Origin: Uloborus plumipes
Lineage: Eukaryota > Arthropoda > Arachnida > Araneae > Uloboridae
Reading direction: 5' to 3'
Length of the DNA: 64,000 bases
Assembly (NCBI GenBank): GCA_038373865.1
Contig: JAXGGA010001647.1
Location: 62,001-126,000 of the forward strand
Positions 48,031-58,943 of this stretch are shown here, piece after piece; positions within the stretch are counted from its first letter, which is position 1; each line of letters opens with the position of its first letter. Position numbers and translations under genes: made by a program. Below the pieces are notes generated by a model, which did no database searches, was not told the DNA's origin, and saw only the letters and a list, made by a program, of their open reading frames with translations.

Positions 48031-48560
48031 TTTTTCACCCTTACTTACGGCCTTCGTTTGCTGAACTATGGTTGAGGGAAAAATAGTGAACTAGCACATA
48101 TTTTGGTCGTCCTTCATTCCTCGCCTCCTTCCTCCCCAACCTGCCTCCCCGTTTCAAGAAATCAAATCGCCTTAATGACCTGTACTACTTCAGGTCGAAA
48201 AAAGAAAAGAATCATATCAAATTAATCACTGAGGCGGCTCCAAAAATAGAAAAGATGGAAAAAATAGTTGGTTTTTCAAAAATTAACCAACTTTGAAGCT
48301 CAATATCTCGGCAACTATTATAGCTATAATAAAAACTAAAAAAGCGTTTTAAAGATAACTTTATGATCTTTAATTCACTAATTGACATTTTTTCTCGCAA
48401 GTAAATAGTTTTTGAGATATAAGACGAAAACTGAAAAAACACCCATAAAACACCAGGTGGCGCTGCGAGCTCCCCCCTCACCACTGGGGACTTTTAGTAT
48501 GTTCATCAGGAGACCTTCCTGTACCTGTATGCCAATTTGCAAAACTGCATGTTTTTTTGT
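48031..48560 (-). repeat. Satellite unit 4 (inverted)
   Basis: Inverse of unit 1, sharing 'gaagctcaatatctcgg' and the 'acatgcagttttgcaaattgg' start on the minus strand. CTCF-like motif on the plus strand at 48451-48466. Confidence 0.85.
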
Positions 48561-48599
48561 TTTTTTCACCCTAATTTTGACCTTCGTTTACTAGACTAT

Positions 48600-49635
48600 C
48601 AGTTAACGCGTTAGAAATATATTCTATTAGTAAATAGATATATTTTCGAAATATTGCGAATGATACAGTTTCACAAAGATTGTCGGATTTTTGCAGTTTT
48701 AATGTCAAAACAATACTAATAACAATTTGCATTTGTGCAGAAGCTGTTAACGCTAAAGAAGTACTAAAATTAAGTAGACTCACGCATAAAATACTATGTT
48801 TAGTATGTTACCTGCTGTAGTTTAGGAAGATATTTACTCAAAAGCAAGATAATAAGCATAAAATTGAATTGAAGCAACACAAGAAACAATGCTTTGCCAC
48901 AATATTATCCCGTGGCATGTTTGTTTGCTTTTCGATTTCAATGGCTTGAAAGCCACTATGAGGTTTGCAGGATTGAACTAAGTACGTAATAATTAGTACA
49001 AATATGGAGTTCAATTATCCATTAGATCATGTACTATATTCTACGTACAATAAACAAAAGTTCCCACTTTCCCCCCAACTCCCTACTGAATATTATACAT
49101 TTGTCACGCAACATACCACGGGCGAATGGGAATAAAAAGTTAACTATTTATATATTTGAGAATTTTTTGTAACTATCTTTTAAAAAGTATTTAACTTTAA
49201 TCAAAAACTTAAACTAATTTTTGTACTACATAAATATTTATTACAACATGTAATATAGTATGCCCAAAACTCATGAACCCAATGTATAGAAAACTATCAC
49301 GAAACAAATGCATAGAAGTCGTTTGAAGAAAATATAAATTATTTATTTTCTAAAAATAAATAAAACCTAAAAATTAATTGAAATGATGGATTCATATGCA
49401 TCAATGTTTTTTTTTTTTTTTTTGTAAATATTTGTTATTCAGTTGAGAACAAAAATGTAATTTAAATTACTTTTAGAGTAAGAATCCTGTCCCAAACATT
49501 ATAAAAGAACACTGAAGAAACAATAAGGGAAGAAAAAAAGACCTTTTTTTTCAAAATCAGTGTATTCCCATCCATTAACTTTGTCCCATTAGAATATAAA
49601 AAATATATATATATAGTTCTCCTTCGTCCTTCTAA
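48600..49635. other. No gene seen; AT-rich
   Basis: No supported feature; T run at 49408-49423. Confidence 0.4.
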
Positions 49636-49642
49636 AATACAA

Positions 49643-49692
49643 GAGAGCGAGAGAGAGAGAGATAGAGAGAGAGAGATAAAGAGAGACAGAGA
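49643..49692. repeat. (GA)n-type simple repeat
   Basis: An imperfect GA/GATA-rich purine tract, preceded by a short TA run at about 49602-49614. The Ser/Leu-rich minus-strand frame over it is an artefact. Confidence 0.85.
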
Positions 49693-49799
49693 TAATTCTC
49701 TATCAAATATATTTAAATGAAATAAAAACATTCACTGCAATTACACGTCTTTTTTACATTTACGGAAAATATTCCATCCTGTAGTTTAATATTAATTAC

Positions 49800-50340
49800 A
49801 AGAACGAGACTCCCCGTTTTAATATTCGCCCAGACATCCAACGGGGAGCGATACAATACCGAAGCCATTTCAAAAAGGCATTATTACATACAATAGGCAG
49901 AGTATGTTTTCGATATCGTGCTAGGAAGGGAATATCCCTGTTCATAGGGAGTGGGAGCATACTCGGCCGAGAGTTAATTGCGTGTCTAAGGGCTCCTTTC
50001 AAACGCAGGGTCGTCGCGACAGCTGCACTTGGCTGTAGCTATTCATTGCCAGAGAAGCACGTGAAATGGTAAGCTACAATTAAAGTGGGGTTTCCCACGA
50101 TTGCGGCGAAGAATGGGCTTTCATAAGGCTTGTTACTTTGTGTCTGAGATGTATTCGGGAGTGGGAGGTTTGTCTGAAGCCGGGGAGTCGATAAAATGGA
50201 AGGGTACCAAGTAATGGTGAAATGTTTCTGAGGATATGGGTCGAATTTTATCTGATGGTACACGTAAATATTCACAGGAAAAGATGCAAGATTTAAGGAA
50301 GTATAAGGTCACACATAATTTTAAGACTGCACCAGACATT
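49800..50340. promoter_or_regulatory. GC-richer island, regulatory candidate A
   Basis: The clearest compositional island in the right half. About 49955-50095 aligns with 56668-56800. The shared core GAGAGTTAATTGCGTGTCTA lies at 49969-49988, followed by 'TCCTTTCAAA', 'CAGCTGCACTTGGCTG', 'CATTG/GC', and 'CAATTAAAG'. It contains a TTAATTG homeodomain-type site and a CAGCTG E-box. Several short minus-strand frames (60-80 codons) overlap, but none is conserved in the partner island, which argues against coding. Confidence 0.5.
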
Positions 50341-50344
50341 GTTT

Positions 50345-51625
50345 TAATTTAAGGCTCTTGTAACATTCTGCCAGTTTACAAATTTAAACTTTAATGAAAA
50401 TACTCATACCCATTGAAATTGAAATTTCTTAGAGTAATTTGCTTTAAGGTAGGAATAAAAAAATATTATATACTTTTTAATATCGTATGGCAATTTTAGA
50501 ATAGAAATGATTTTAGCTTTGCTTTAAGACTTATTTTGCTAATTAAAATAAAATTTTGAGTTTTCTATTTGGAGCTCTGTTCTCCTGTAAAAGCAGAGAG
50601 CGTACCAAATTTTTTTCTTTTAACTATTTCTTTACTTCTGAAAAGTACTTACCATGCTGGAAATATAGCTATAGATACACCTCTTATATTTTTCTAAATA
50701 GGAATAAATGGCTAGAATATCAAGTCCCATTATTAATAAGGTGTAATTATTCATAAACAATAGAAAATATTCTTATCTCTTTTTTGAGTTACGCCTATCT
50801 TGTGGTCAGAAAATTATGAATTACATTTTAGAAGTAAGTATACTTAGCCATTATGATTCAATATTTATGTACTTTTGGCATGAATTAATTTACCTACACA
50901 AGATTGATTAATTAACTTTATAGATTAACGGGCCACGCCCACTCAACCTTAAAGTATAATACATATAACAAGACACTGTTTTTCCTATTTTAAACAGCAT
51001 GAATGATTTATCTAAGGAATATTTAGAATTTTCTGTCGACACGAACACTTTCATAAAACTATTTTCATGGGTAACTCGATCAGCTAATCACTTTATTTAA
51101 GAGTAAAATTATGCACTTTAAGTTTTTACAATTAATAGGTACAACTAAAGCTTGAAACTGTTGTGTAACGTCCACATTATGTAATGTAATAATCAAAATT
51201 ACTATAGAAGTACATTATTCTCTCAACAAATGTTCAATGTTATTCAAATTCTCCCACTGAAAAATGCTCAATGTTTCGAATGACCCGAACCATATTATTA
51301 ACTTGATTTAATTTAACTACAAATCATTGAATTATAAACGGAATACATTATTTTTAAATCCAATTAGAAACCATATATGGGCTGTAAAAAAAAAGTTATA
51401 ATGCTCATTAAACCTCAAAAGTAGCTTTACTAATGTATTCATGCGGGGAAAGTTCATAACTGGAAAAAAAATTGAGGAGAGGCGATATATTTCCAATTAA
51501 AACATAGATTGCGCTTCAACAAACTGAAATAAATAACTTTATTGTCAAATAAATGTTAGCAATTGAAGTCACAATTAATTCACTGTAGTTAATTAATTTT
51601 ACATTAGTTAGAAAATTAGAAAAAT
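50345..51625. other. No gene seen; AT-rich
   Basis: No supported feature. Confidence 0.4.
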
Positions 51626-51628
51626 GTA

Positions 51629-52444
51629 TCTATATACATAAATGACTATTTTTGTATGTATGTATGTCCGGAATAATCTTCAAAATTACTGGACCGATTT
51701 TAAACATTTTCCCCGTAGATAGCTACATTAACAGGAATCAGGATAGGCTATAATTTATTTGTAAAAAACTTAGTTTTAAAAAGTTATTATAAAAACCAGT
51801 TAATTTCATGCAGTTTCTAAATTAAATGATTAAATTTTCAGTCCATTGTTAAAAAAAATTTGTTGCCTTGCAATAACAATATTAATAGTGATCATAATGA
51901 AAATTTTGCACCAATACTTCTCTGAAGTAAGTATGAAATTTATTGCTTTCTTAGTATTTTTATATTCATCTGTGCCAATAATCGCTAGCGGGGTAAATAA
52001 AAAGGGAATTGATTTTGGCTACACATAGAAAATGGAAAGTGTTTATAGTCAAAAAAATTTCTAAATCACATCAGATGTTTTTACCAATTGAGTTTTCTCA
52101 AATGGAGTCACAAGGATAGAGACTGTAATAATGGGACTTATTTAACGTGCAATATTTGAAAATGGTTGACACCAATGCGATTGATACTGTAAATATATAT
52201 TTATTTTAATATACCAAGTTTATAACAATTCCTATTTACCTAAACATTATTTGTAGCTTGTATTTGAATTTGGTTGTGTAATGCAGTTTTTTTAAATTAT
52301 CCAGACAGAAAAATAGCCATTGTTTACAAAAGTAGCCACTTATGTATATAGATGTGCACTTTAATGTTGAAATAATTATGAATGAGCTTCACTGAAACAC
52401 ATATTACGCGGCAGAAACCCGGGCAGAGCCGGGTACCCGGTTAG
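51629..52444 (+). mobile_element. Non-autonomous Helitron (816 bp)
   Basis: The 5' end is A|TCTATATACATAAATGAC followed by the Helitron-typical TTTTTGTATGTATGTATGTC and 'ACTGGACCGATTTTAAA'. The 3' end has a hairpin ACCCGG-GCAGAG-CCGGGT (52417-52434), then ACCCGGTTAG|T. It inserted between A and T with no duplication. No Rep/helicase frame; the short open frame at 51846-52028 has no domain. Confidence 0.88.
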
Positions 52445-52578
52445 TACTACTATAAATGCTAAAACTGTTTATATGAAAAAAGACGTTATTTAACCCATAC
52501 TTTTGTAATAAAATTTTTTAATATGAAAGAAAAAAAAATTTTGTAAAAAACTAAGACGCTGAGTTAAGTGTGAATAAT

Positions 52579-52581
<3 letters not shown>

Positions 52582-52622
<41 letters not shown>
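52582..52622. repeat. (TA)n microsatellite
   Basis: A TA run of about 34 bp, followed by TGTATATATG. Confidence 0.95.
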
Positions 52623-52623
<1 letters not shown>

Positions 52624-52624
52624 G

Positions 52625-54445
52625 AATTTGGCGCGAAAAAAATGTAAAGCCCTTGAGAATAGAAAACGGGCGCAGCGTATGAAAGTGGAAATCTAAGCAT
52701 TTGTAATGATGATTTAAAAATTTAAGCAACGGCGATATTGCATGGTGTTCAACAGTCAATATTAAACAAAATTTTTAATTATGTCATTTAAAATCGCCGT
52801 ACGGAAATAAAACTCTTTTGCCGAGTTATTTAGCTATTGTTATTATAATGTTTAACTTGTAGCTGTTTGCGCTATACTTTCTGTAAATCGCATTTCACGG
52901 CAAAAAGACAACTACGACTGAGAAACGGGCTTTACACATCAATAACAAACTTAAAAGTATTAAATAAAGTGTTAAAAACAAAAATAACAAAACAAACGCA
53001 TTCACACCAATTAATTCATTTATACTTAGATATTGAACCATAATTTTTTTTAAAATCTTATTGATTCAGAAATAGTTATAGTAATCTCCAGTCACAATGC
53101 TCGATTACTTCATTACACAGCATATTACTTATATTAAAAAACTAATTTAAATAATATCAAAGTAAATAAGCAACATAAAAGTGGCACAATTCTTAACTGC
53201 ATCTTGTAATTATTTAAAGACTACAGTGCAGCCTCTTTACTAGAAAACGTAAACTAGTTTCTCAATTAATGAATGGGCTCCACTGGTACATTTAAACAGT
53301 CATTTCCTATAGTTTTTTTACCGCTTTGTTTTCTACTTACATTGACTTTTCATTTTTTCATATTATTTCTTTAAGTACTCTTTCGCTTCTAAGACGTATA
53401 TTTATTTATAGTAATTTTAAAATTTTAATAAATTGAATTATTTTCCAAGTAAATGGTTATTCATGTATTTCATTCCCTTGATTACCATAGGAGAGATAAT
53501 TATTTAGTTAGATAATAAAGGTAAGTTGCAAAGTTTTCTACACATCCTTTTATAAGTTTTGCAATTAAATAATTATTGTGGAATTATTGTAACCTTGGAA
53601 CATGTTAAATCGGCAAGAAAAATCCAAAATGGTATTATTGTCGCCATATACTCCTCATGATTTAATACTACGTTTTTATGGAACTTTACTTGTTTTTCAA
53701 TGAAGTTCACAGATTTTTTTTTTTTTTTTTTTGAATTATTTTACATTTCAATAAAAAACTCAATTATGTTCTATTTAGTTATTCGATTATTTTAATTATT
53801 AATGATAACTTCAAGCCTTATTAAAATTAGTCCATTTTGTCTAAGTTTAGTTTTCAAAGTTCAGAAACTTGATTCCAGTTATTTGGCGAAGACGCTTTGA
53901 AAATGCGATTTTAATCAAGCTAACTGAATAAGTAATTTTACAAGCAATTTAGAGAGCTCGAAGAAAGTCAAGGCGGCATTTCTATCCTCGAAAAATATTA
54001 TTCAGCATTTTGCGTTGTCACTCACCCGGTATTAGTTCTCTAACTTTTTTTAAAAAGCTCATGAATAAAAAGCGTGGCTAACAAACTGTTGGGGGATGAC
54101 TAAACAATTAAGGTTAGGAGGAAAACCGCTGAATCTATTCCAAAACCATATTAAAACAATAGATGAAATGCCTCCTTGACATTATTTGAGTAAGAAATCG
54201 CCTTTAAATTTACTCACAGTAGTTAAAAAAAAAACTAAAGTGATTTTACAGTATATAGAAACAAGCATATATGCTTAATCATATTCATTTATGAACAAAA
54301 AATTCAGCGGTATAGCTCTAAAAAACCTTGAAGATACGAATAGAAAAAAATAACCAACTATGATGGTGTTATTTATATTGCGCTCAAAACTGTTATTAAG
54401 TATTAAACGCAATAAGCTAGCAAAAGAGTTATGATTTTTATGAAT
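52625..54445. other. No gene seen; AT-rich
   Basis: AT-rich unique sequence with T run at 53715-53732. A slightly GC-richer stretch near 52625-52700 has no supported function. Confidence 0.4.
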
Positions 54446-54448
54446 ACA

Positions 54449-56251
54449 CTAGCGGTACCCGCACGGCTTTGCCCGTGGTATAAAATTAAAAGTTCATTTG
54501 TAAAAAAATGATATAGCAGAAAAAAATACTCTATTTTAGTTATAATTCAACTATAATTCCTTGTATGATATAAAAATTTGGTATGGACCCTACACTACTT
54601 CCTTTTACGTGTAAATTTCTTAGTAGATGCCTTAAGTGCTAAAATAGTGCTTGAAGTGAGTAAGATAACAATTCAAACATTTGCATCCCTAGTTTGCCAC
54701 GAAACAATGCAAAAAAATGTTTTACAATGATTAATCTCCTAAATATCGCCGATTTTAACATCATTCAGTAGATTTTTCGCAAAATATCGCCAATAGCGCC
54801 AAATTGAACCCAAAAAAAAATTTTTTTTTCGCTAAATTTATTGCCAACTTGGCGATATGTCGCCAAATTGGCGTCAAACACTTGGTGACCAAAAGCTTGG
54901 CGAGATATCGCCAAGTGGTCGCGCCAATTCATATCACTTTGGTCTGCATTGAAAGCCCTGATTACCCCATAAAAGGGGTAAATCACCCCCTTGGGGACAT
55001 TCGAATGCAACCCCAAAGATAGGTGCACAAAAATAAGCCAAAAGAAAAAATAAGAAAAATTTTGTTGCTCACAGAAACCAACAGAAATCTTACCAAAGTT
55101 TAAAAGAAGAAGAAAGTTTTCTTTCCTAACTTCAAAAACAAAATAATACATTTTCCGAAATGACATACTTTAGAAAGAACGTTGCAATATCGCAATAAGA
55201 TAGAAGTAAATATACTGAAATAGAATTGAATGCCAAATTGTAAAAAAGTCGCCAAAAAAATAATTTTTAATGTTGTCTTTCATTATTTATTAAATGCAAT
55301 TATTGCTGCAAATTACAGTCCAACAATAAATAATCACATTGCAAAAGTATATTTGGAGCAATTTTTTCTTTTAAACTCAACTGATCCTAAAAATTTTAAG
55401 TATTAGTCATAGAAATTTCGTGCATTATTCTTCACAATGATAATAAAAACAATAAACATCGACAAAGATCAACCAGCAAACGATAAATTAAAAGTTAAAT
55501 TCTTTCACTCAAGCCATTTGCTGCAATTTATATTGAAATAAATTAATAATGAAGTAAAATATGTTTTGCAGACGATAAATTTAGAATGGTATCCTGTATT
55601 TTAAGGAAAGGACTCGATTTCTCATTTGATTGACAGGTGCCATCTTATCACGGTTTTTAATATTTCATTTGACTAATTTTAATAAGGCTTGGAGTTTGGA
55701 TTGTTACAAAAACAAATACATTTTTAAAATTATTAAGGGAAAAAGAACGAAATAAAAACGTAACCATGGTAACAACATGAAAAGTTGATTTCCGTTGATA
55801 AAATAATTCATTTCATCTCTATTTTCAAACAAATTTTATTCGCGAGCAAAGCCATTTTAGAATCGTTTGGCTTGCTTTACTGAAGGTAAGCCTTGAATTT
55901 CGGGATTCTAAAAACAATTGTTACAGCTCTCCTGATGATCGTAGAAACTTCGAAAAAACGTCATTTTGTGCAGAAAATTTCAAGCTTTCGAATGACATAA
56001 GACTTGAAAATGTGTAGGGAATATTTCTTCCCTATTTTATCGAATTTCCTCTAAGAATTCGAATAGAAAAAGAACGAAATGGAATGTTCGAAAAATCGCT
56101 TCGAGGTGCAAAACTACATGCTACAAACTAATTTTGTGCCAAGTGGCATGAAAATCGACCGAACGGTTTTGGCGCTACGCGCGTGACAGACAGACAGAAA
56201 GAAAGAAAGAAGGACAGACAGAACCACCTTCAGCTTTATTATTAGTAGAGA
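54449..56251 (-). mobile_element. Non-autonomous Helitron, minus strand (1803 bp)
   Basis: On the minus strand the 5' end is A|TCTCTACTAATAATAAAGCT with 'GAAGGTGGTTCTGTCTGTCC'. This is followed by 'CCAAAACCGTTCGGTCGATT' and 'CACTTGGCACA', text typical of arthropod Helitrons. The 3' end has a hairpin CACGGGCAAAGCCGTG then CGGGTACCGCTAG|T. The insertion is between A and T. A 133-codon minus-strand frame at 54765-55166 has no helicase or Rep motif. The subregion 54740-55000 repeats GGCGATATCGCC-like words. Confidence 0.85.
54745..54925. repeat. Iterated TTGGCGATATCGCCAA-like words
   Basis: The words 'ATATCGCC', 'CTTGGCGATATGTCGCCAA', 'TTGGCGTCAAACACTTGG' and 'CTTGGCGAGATATCGCCAAG' are packed within 180 bp inside the Helitron. 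Several are near-perfect palindromes. Similar TCTCGCCAAG words occur inside the Harbinger-type insertion at 60063-60320. Confidence 0.7.
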
Positions 56252-56439
56252 TTAAGCTGCATTTTTATTAAAATTATTTCACTTTTATATAATTCTTATC
56301 AATTTTAATACCAACAAAGTACATTAACTTACGCATCGCTTTACATAAAAAACAAGAGGAAAGAAACATTCTACTTCAAGCTAACGCAATTACTTTCAAA
56401 ATGAAGACTCTACGTACTTTTTTCCCATTCCGTCGCATA

Positions 56440-56815
56440 TGAGATTCATTTAATTACAAAAATACAAATTTCCATGTTTCCTGAAGCAGCCTCAAAATCC
56501 TGTTTTATTATGATTCGTGTGCTTTTCCAGATAAGTCTATTGAAGCCTGGGAGTACAATGGCGATGTGTTTCCGAAGAAGCTTCATCAGGCATAATAGGG
56601 ACCATGCCCTCTCATATTCAGTATTAAAAAAGGAATATTCGCACAGAATGAGGGGAAATAGCATGGAGAGCACTTTAGGCGGAGAGTTAATTGCGTGTCT
56701 AAAGTGATCCTTTCAAAGGAAAGGTAATGGCAACAGCTGCTCTTGGCTGAATCCATTCAGCGATAGGGACTAAGAATGTTATGTTGCAATTAAATGGTTC
56801 TCTTTTGCTTTTAAG
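56440..56815. promoter_or_regulatory. GC-richer island, regulatory candidate B
   Basis: The 56668-56800 part is homologous to 49955-50095: GAGAGTTAATTGCGTGTCTA at 56682-56701, then 'TCCTTTCAAA', 'CAACAGCTGCTCTTGGCTG', 'CCATTCAG' and 'TTGCAATTAAATGG'. The order of words is the same and the strand is the same. The open frames across it (75-77 codons on each strand) do not correspond to frames in candidate A, so conservation looks non-coding. Confidence 0.5.
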
Positions 56816-56963
56816 AGGGCGAAATGGATCAATAAAAATGATTACGTCATGTTTAGGCATCTGAACATGAAGGCTTACAGACTGGAACTTAAAAATTCAA
56901 AAGAAAATATTGTGGGTATGTGTATAAATTTTTCTATTAACATACCGAGAGATGTTTTACAAA

Positions 56964-57070
56964 CCCAGGTAGCACAAATAACCTTTAAACGTTTTATAAA
57001 CGTTTTTAAGCGGTTGTCACAACGTTAATAACCATTTTACAACGTTTAAAAGCGAAGTGTGCTACTTGGG
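56964..57070. mobile_element. Short palindromic MITE (107 bp) with CCCAGGTAGCACA ends
   Basis: The left terminus is CCCAGGTAGCACA and the right terminus on the minus strand is CCCAAGTAGCACA. The interior has several AACGTTTnnAAACGTT-like inverted words ('AAACGTTTTATAAACGTTTT', 'ACAACGTTAATAACC', 'ACAACGTTTAAAAGCG'). Confidence 0.7.
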
Positions 57071-57114
57071 AAGTCAAGAACTCGAATAATATATTCCATA
57101 CATTCATAAGTCGC

Positions 57115-57430
57115 ATGATATTTTCCCCAAGTACGTTAATGTCAATTCGAATGGAAATGCATCTCCTCCTTTTCCTCTCTACAAAGCAGATTTCTCACAA
57201 CCTTAAAGCTATTCAAAAGACAGTGGTTCTCTCCTTACGTAATCTTTTCAGTTCTAATCTTAAAGTCTGCCATATCTTTCAAGTGAAACCTACTATAACA
57301 AATAATAACAATGTGTATACGATTCTGGAATTCTATTGCATGGATCTCAGTCGAAAATATACTGGAAACTTTTGGATAATTTTATGTGAGTAATACGAAA
57401 TGGCTGTGTAAAAGTTTAGACACGCAGAGC
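57115..57430. other. No gene seen
   Basis: An open plus-strand frame (57115-57393, 92 aa) has no recognisable domain or splice signals. Confidence 0.35.
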
Positions 57431-57431
57431 A

Positions 57432-57505
57432 AAGAAGAGTAGTACTTAGCGTTGACGCCTACCTCCTATCTTTCCAGATTGAAAACCCAGTTCTAGTTGC
57501 TAGAT
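57432..57505 (+). repeat. Short dispersed repeat, tRNA-like, copy 1
   Basis: 'AGTACTTAGCGTTGACGCCTA...AACCCAGTTCTAGTTGCTAG' aligns with 63088-63160 ('AGTGCTTAGCGTTGGCGTCTA...AACTCGGTTCTAGTTATATAG'). The first part resembles an A box (TAGTGGTTAGCG) and 'CGGTTCTAGT' a weak B box, suggesting a SINE head or relic. Confidence 0.5.
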
Positions 57506-57594
57506 TTTAAAGATGCGGGAAATCTTCAGCATCCATATACACTGCTCAAAACAATTAGGGGAGCACATGGTTTTAGGAAAATTACGCTAAAATG

Positions 57595-57828
57595 TACACT
57601 CAGGCACATTGAAAATAGCGACCCAAGAAGAAATCGTTGGATTGAAATGAAATTTTATACACATAATGATACAGATGAGAGACTCATACTTGATCTCAAA
57701 ATCAAGACAATTAAACTAATATAGGGTGAGCAACGACACTAATACAGGGGATCTGTACAATGTCGAAACTTGGCAAATAAGTACTTTGCTTTCTTCTTGG
57801 GTCGCTATTTTCAATGTGCCTGAGTGTA
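57595..57828. mobile_element. TA-flanked MITE inside the Tc1-like element (230 bp)
   Basis: The element occupies 57597-57826 with TA on each side. Its ends CACTCAGGCACATTGAAAAT...AGCGACCCAAGAAGAAA are perfect inverted repeats of nearly 40 bp. The high end identity indicates a fairly recent insertion. The TA target and absence of coding fit a Tc1/mariner-type MITE. A 75-codon frame over it is an artefact. Confidence 0.88.
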
Positions 57829-58943
57829 TATCAATAAGAAACATAAAATGAATCGTCCATAATTTAAAGGCTACCAGGAAACGGAAAAAGAAAACTTTAT
57901 GTGGAAATTAAAGTTAATGACGTCAAGAACCATAAAAAGGAGATAAGTGCAGAAATCGGGATGTTGCAGAGATGACCGTTTTATTATTGCAACTGTGAAA
58001 TTCGATAGCGCGGTAGCTTTTTTACATATTTTTAGGCGACAAGATTACTTAAGAATGTCTCAACAACGTGATTTACCAGAATCAATGCCATGGCGTATTA
58101 TGGGCAGGCTGGAATGTGGACAAACATCAAGTAGCGTCTTTGATGATGTTGGAGTCATCAGAAGTGTTGCAAGGCTGTGGAATCGATTCCAAGAAACAGG
58201 AACTGTTAGACGTCGATCAGGGTAAGGTCGGCCAAGCGCCACTATAGCAACTGATGACCGGTATATACGGTTTACAGCCCGTCGAAACAGAAGAGAGAAG
58301 GCTACGCATCTGCAAAGACAGTTGTTCTTGGCAATAGGACGAAGGGTGTTCAACCAAACAGTACGTAATCGACTTCGTAAGAGACTGCTCTATTCACGTA
58401 GGCCAATGGTCTACATTTCCTTGACCCTACGCCACCGCGTGGTCCGAAGAAGATGGGCTCCTGAACATCGAGATTGGGAGCAACATGATTGGAGCCAAGT
58501 GCTGTTTACAGAAGAGTCTCTATTCAGTCTGGAGAGTGACACCGGACGTGTTTTGGTATGGAGGAACAGGAGCACTCGAAATAACCCCGCATTCGTTCGT
58601 GAAAAGTCGCAATGCAGATGAGCTGGTTGGATGGTATGGGGGGGAATCTGCATAGGTGGACATACGGACCTGCATATCATTTGGAATGGCACTTTGACTA
58701 GCCGAAAATATGCAGGCGAGATACTGAGACCTCATGTCATTCCTTACGCTAGAGCTTTTGGAGATTTCTTTGTTTTACAAGACGATAATGCTCGACCGAA
58801 GAGAGCTCGTCTGGTGGAGAACATGCCTGGAGCTGAAAAAACACAGAGCATAGAATGGCCAGCGTACTCTACCGACCTGAATCCAATCAATTATGTTTGG
58901 GCCATGCTCGGAAGATGCATTGCTGCGCGACCAAGGTCGCCTG

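Larger units (their letters stand above)
45768..48599. repeat. 2.8-kb palindrome of satellite units
   Basis: The left arm (about 45768-46840) holds two direct units. The right arm (about 47500-48599) holds two inverted units. The centre contains unique AT-rich DNA (46850-47330) and a fifth, partial inverted unit (about 47330-47510). Unit spacing is 527 bp on the left and 526 bp on the right. The outermost units match each other best, as do the two inner units, so a two-unit block was inverted as a whole. The palindrome begins ATAGTCTAGT and ends with its complement. Open frames of 90 to 106 codons recur in each unit; they are shared because the units are, and show no domain. Confidence 0.9.

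Noticed and set aside
45874..48484. Recurring 90-106 codon frames in the satellite units as a conserved gene family
   Set aside because: They repeat because the DNA units repeat, include parts with no domain, and differ in extent between units.
49800..50340. Three minus-strand frames of 68-78 codons as a small gene
   Set aside because: The homologous island at 56.7 kb does not keep any of these frames.
54765..55166. 133-codon minus-strand frame as a Helitron protein
   Set aside because: No Rep HUH or helicase motif; it crosses the iterated GGCGATATCGCC words.
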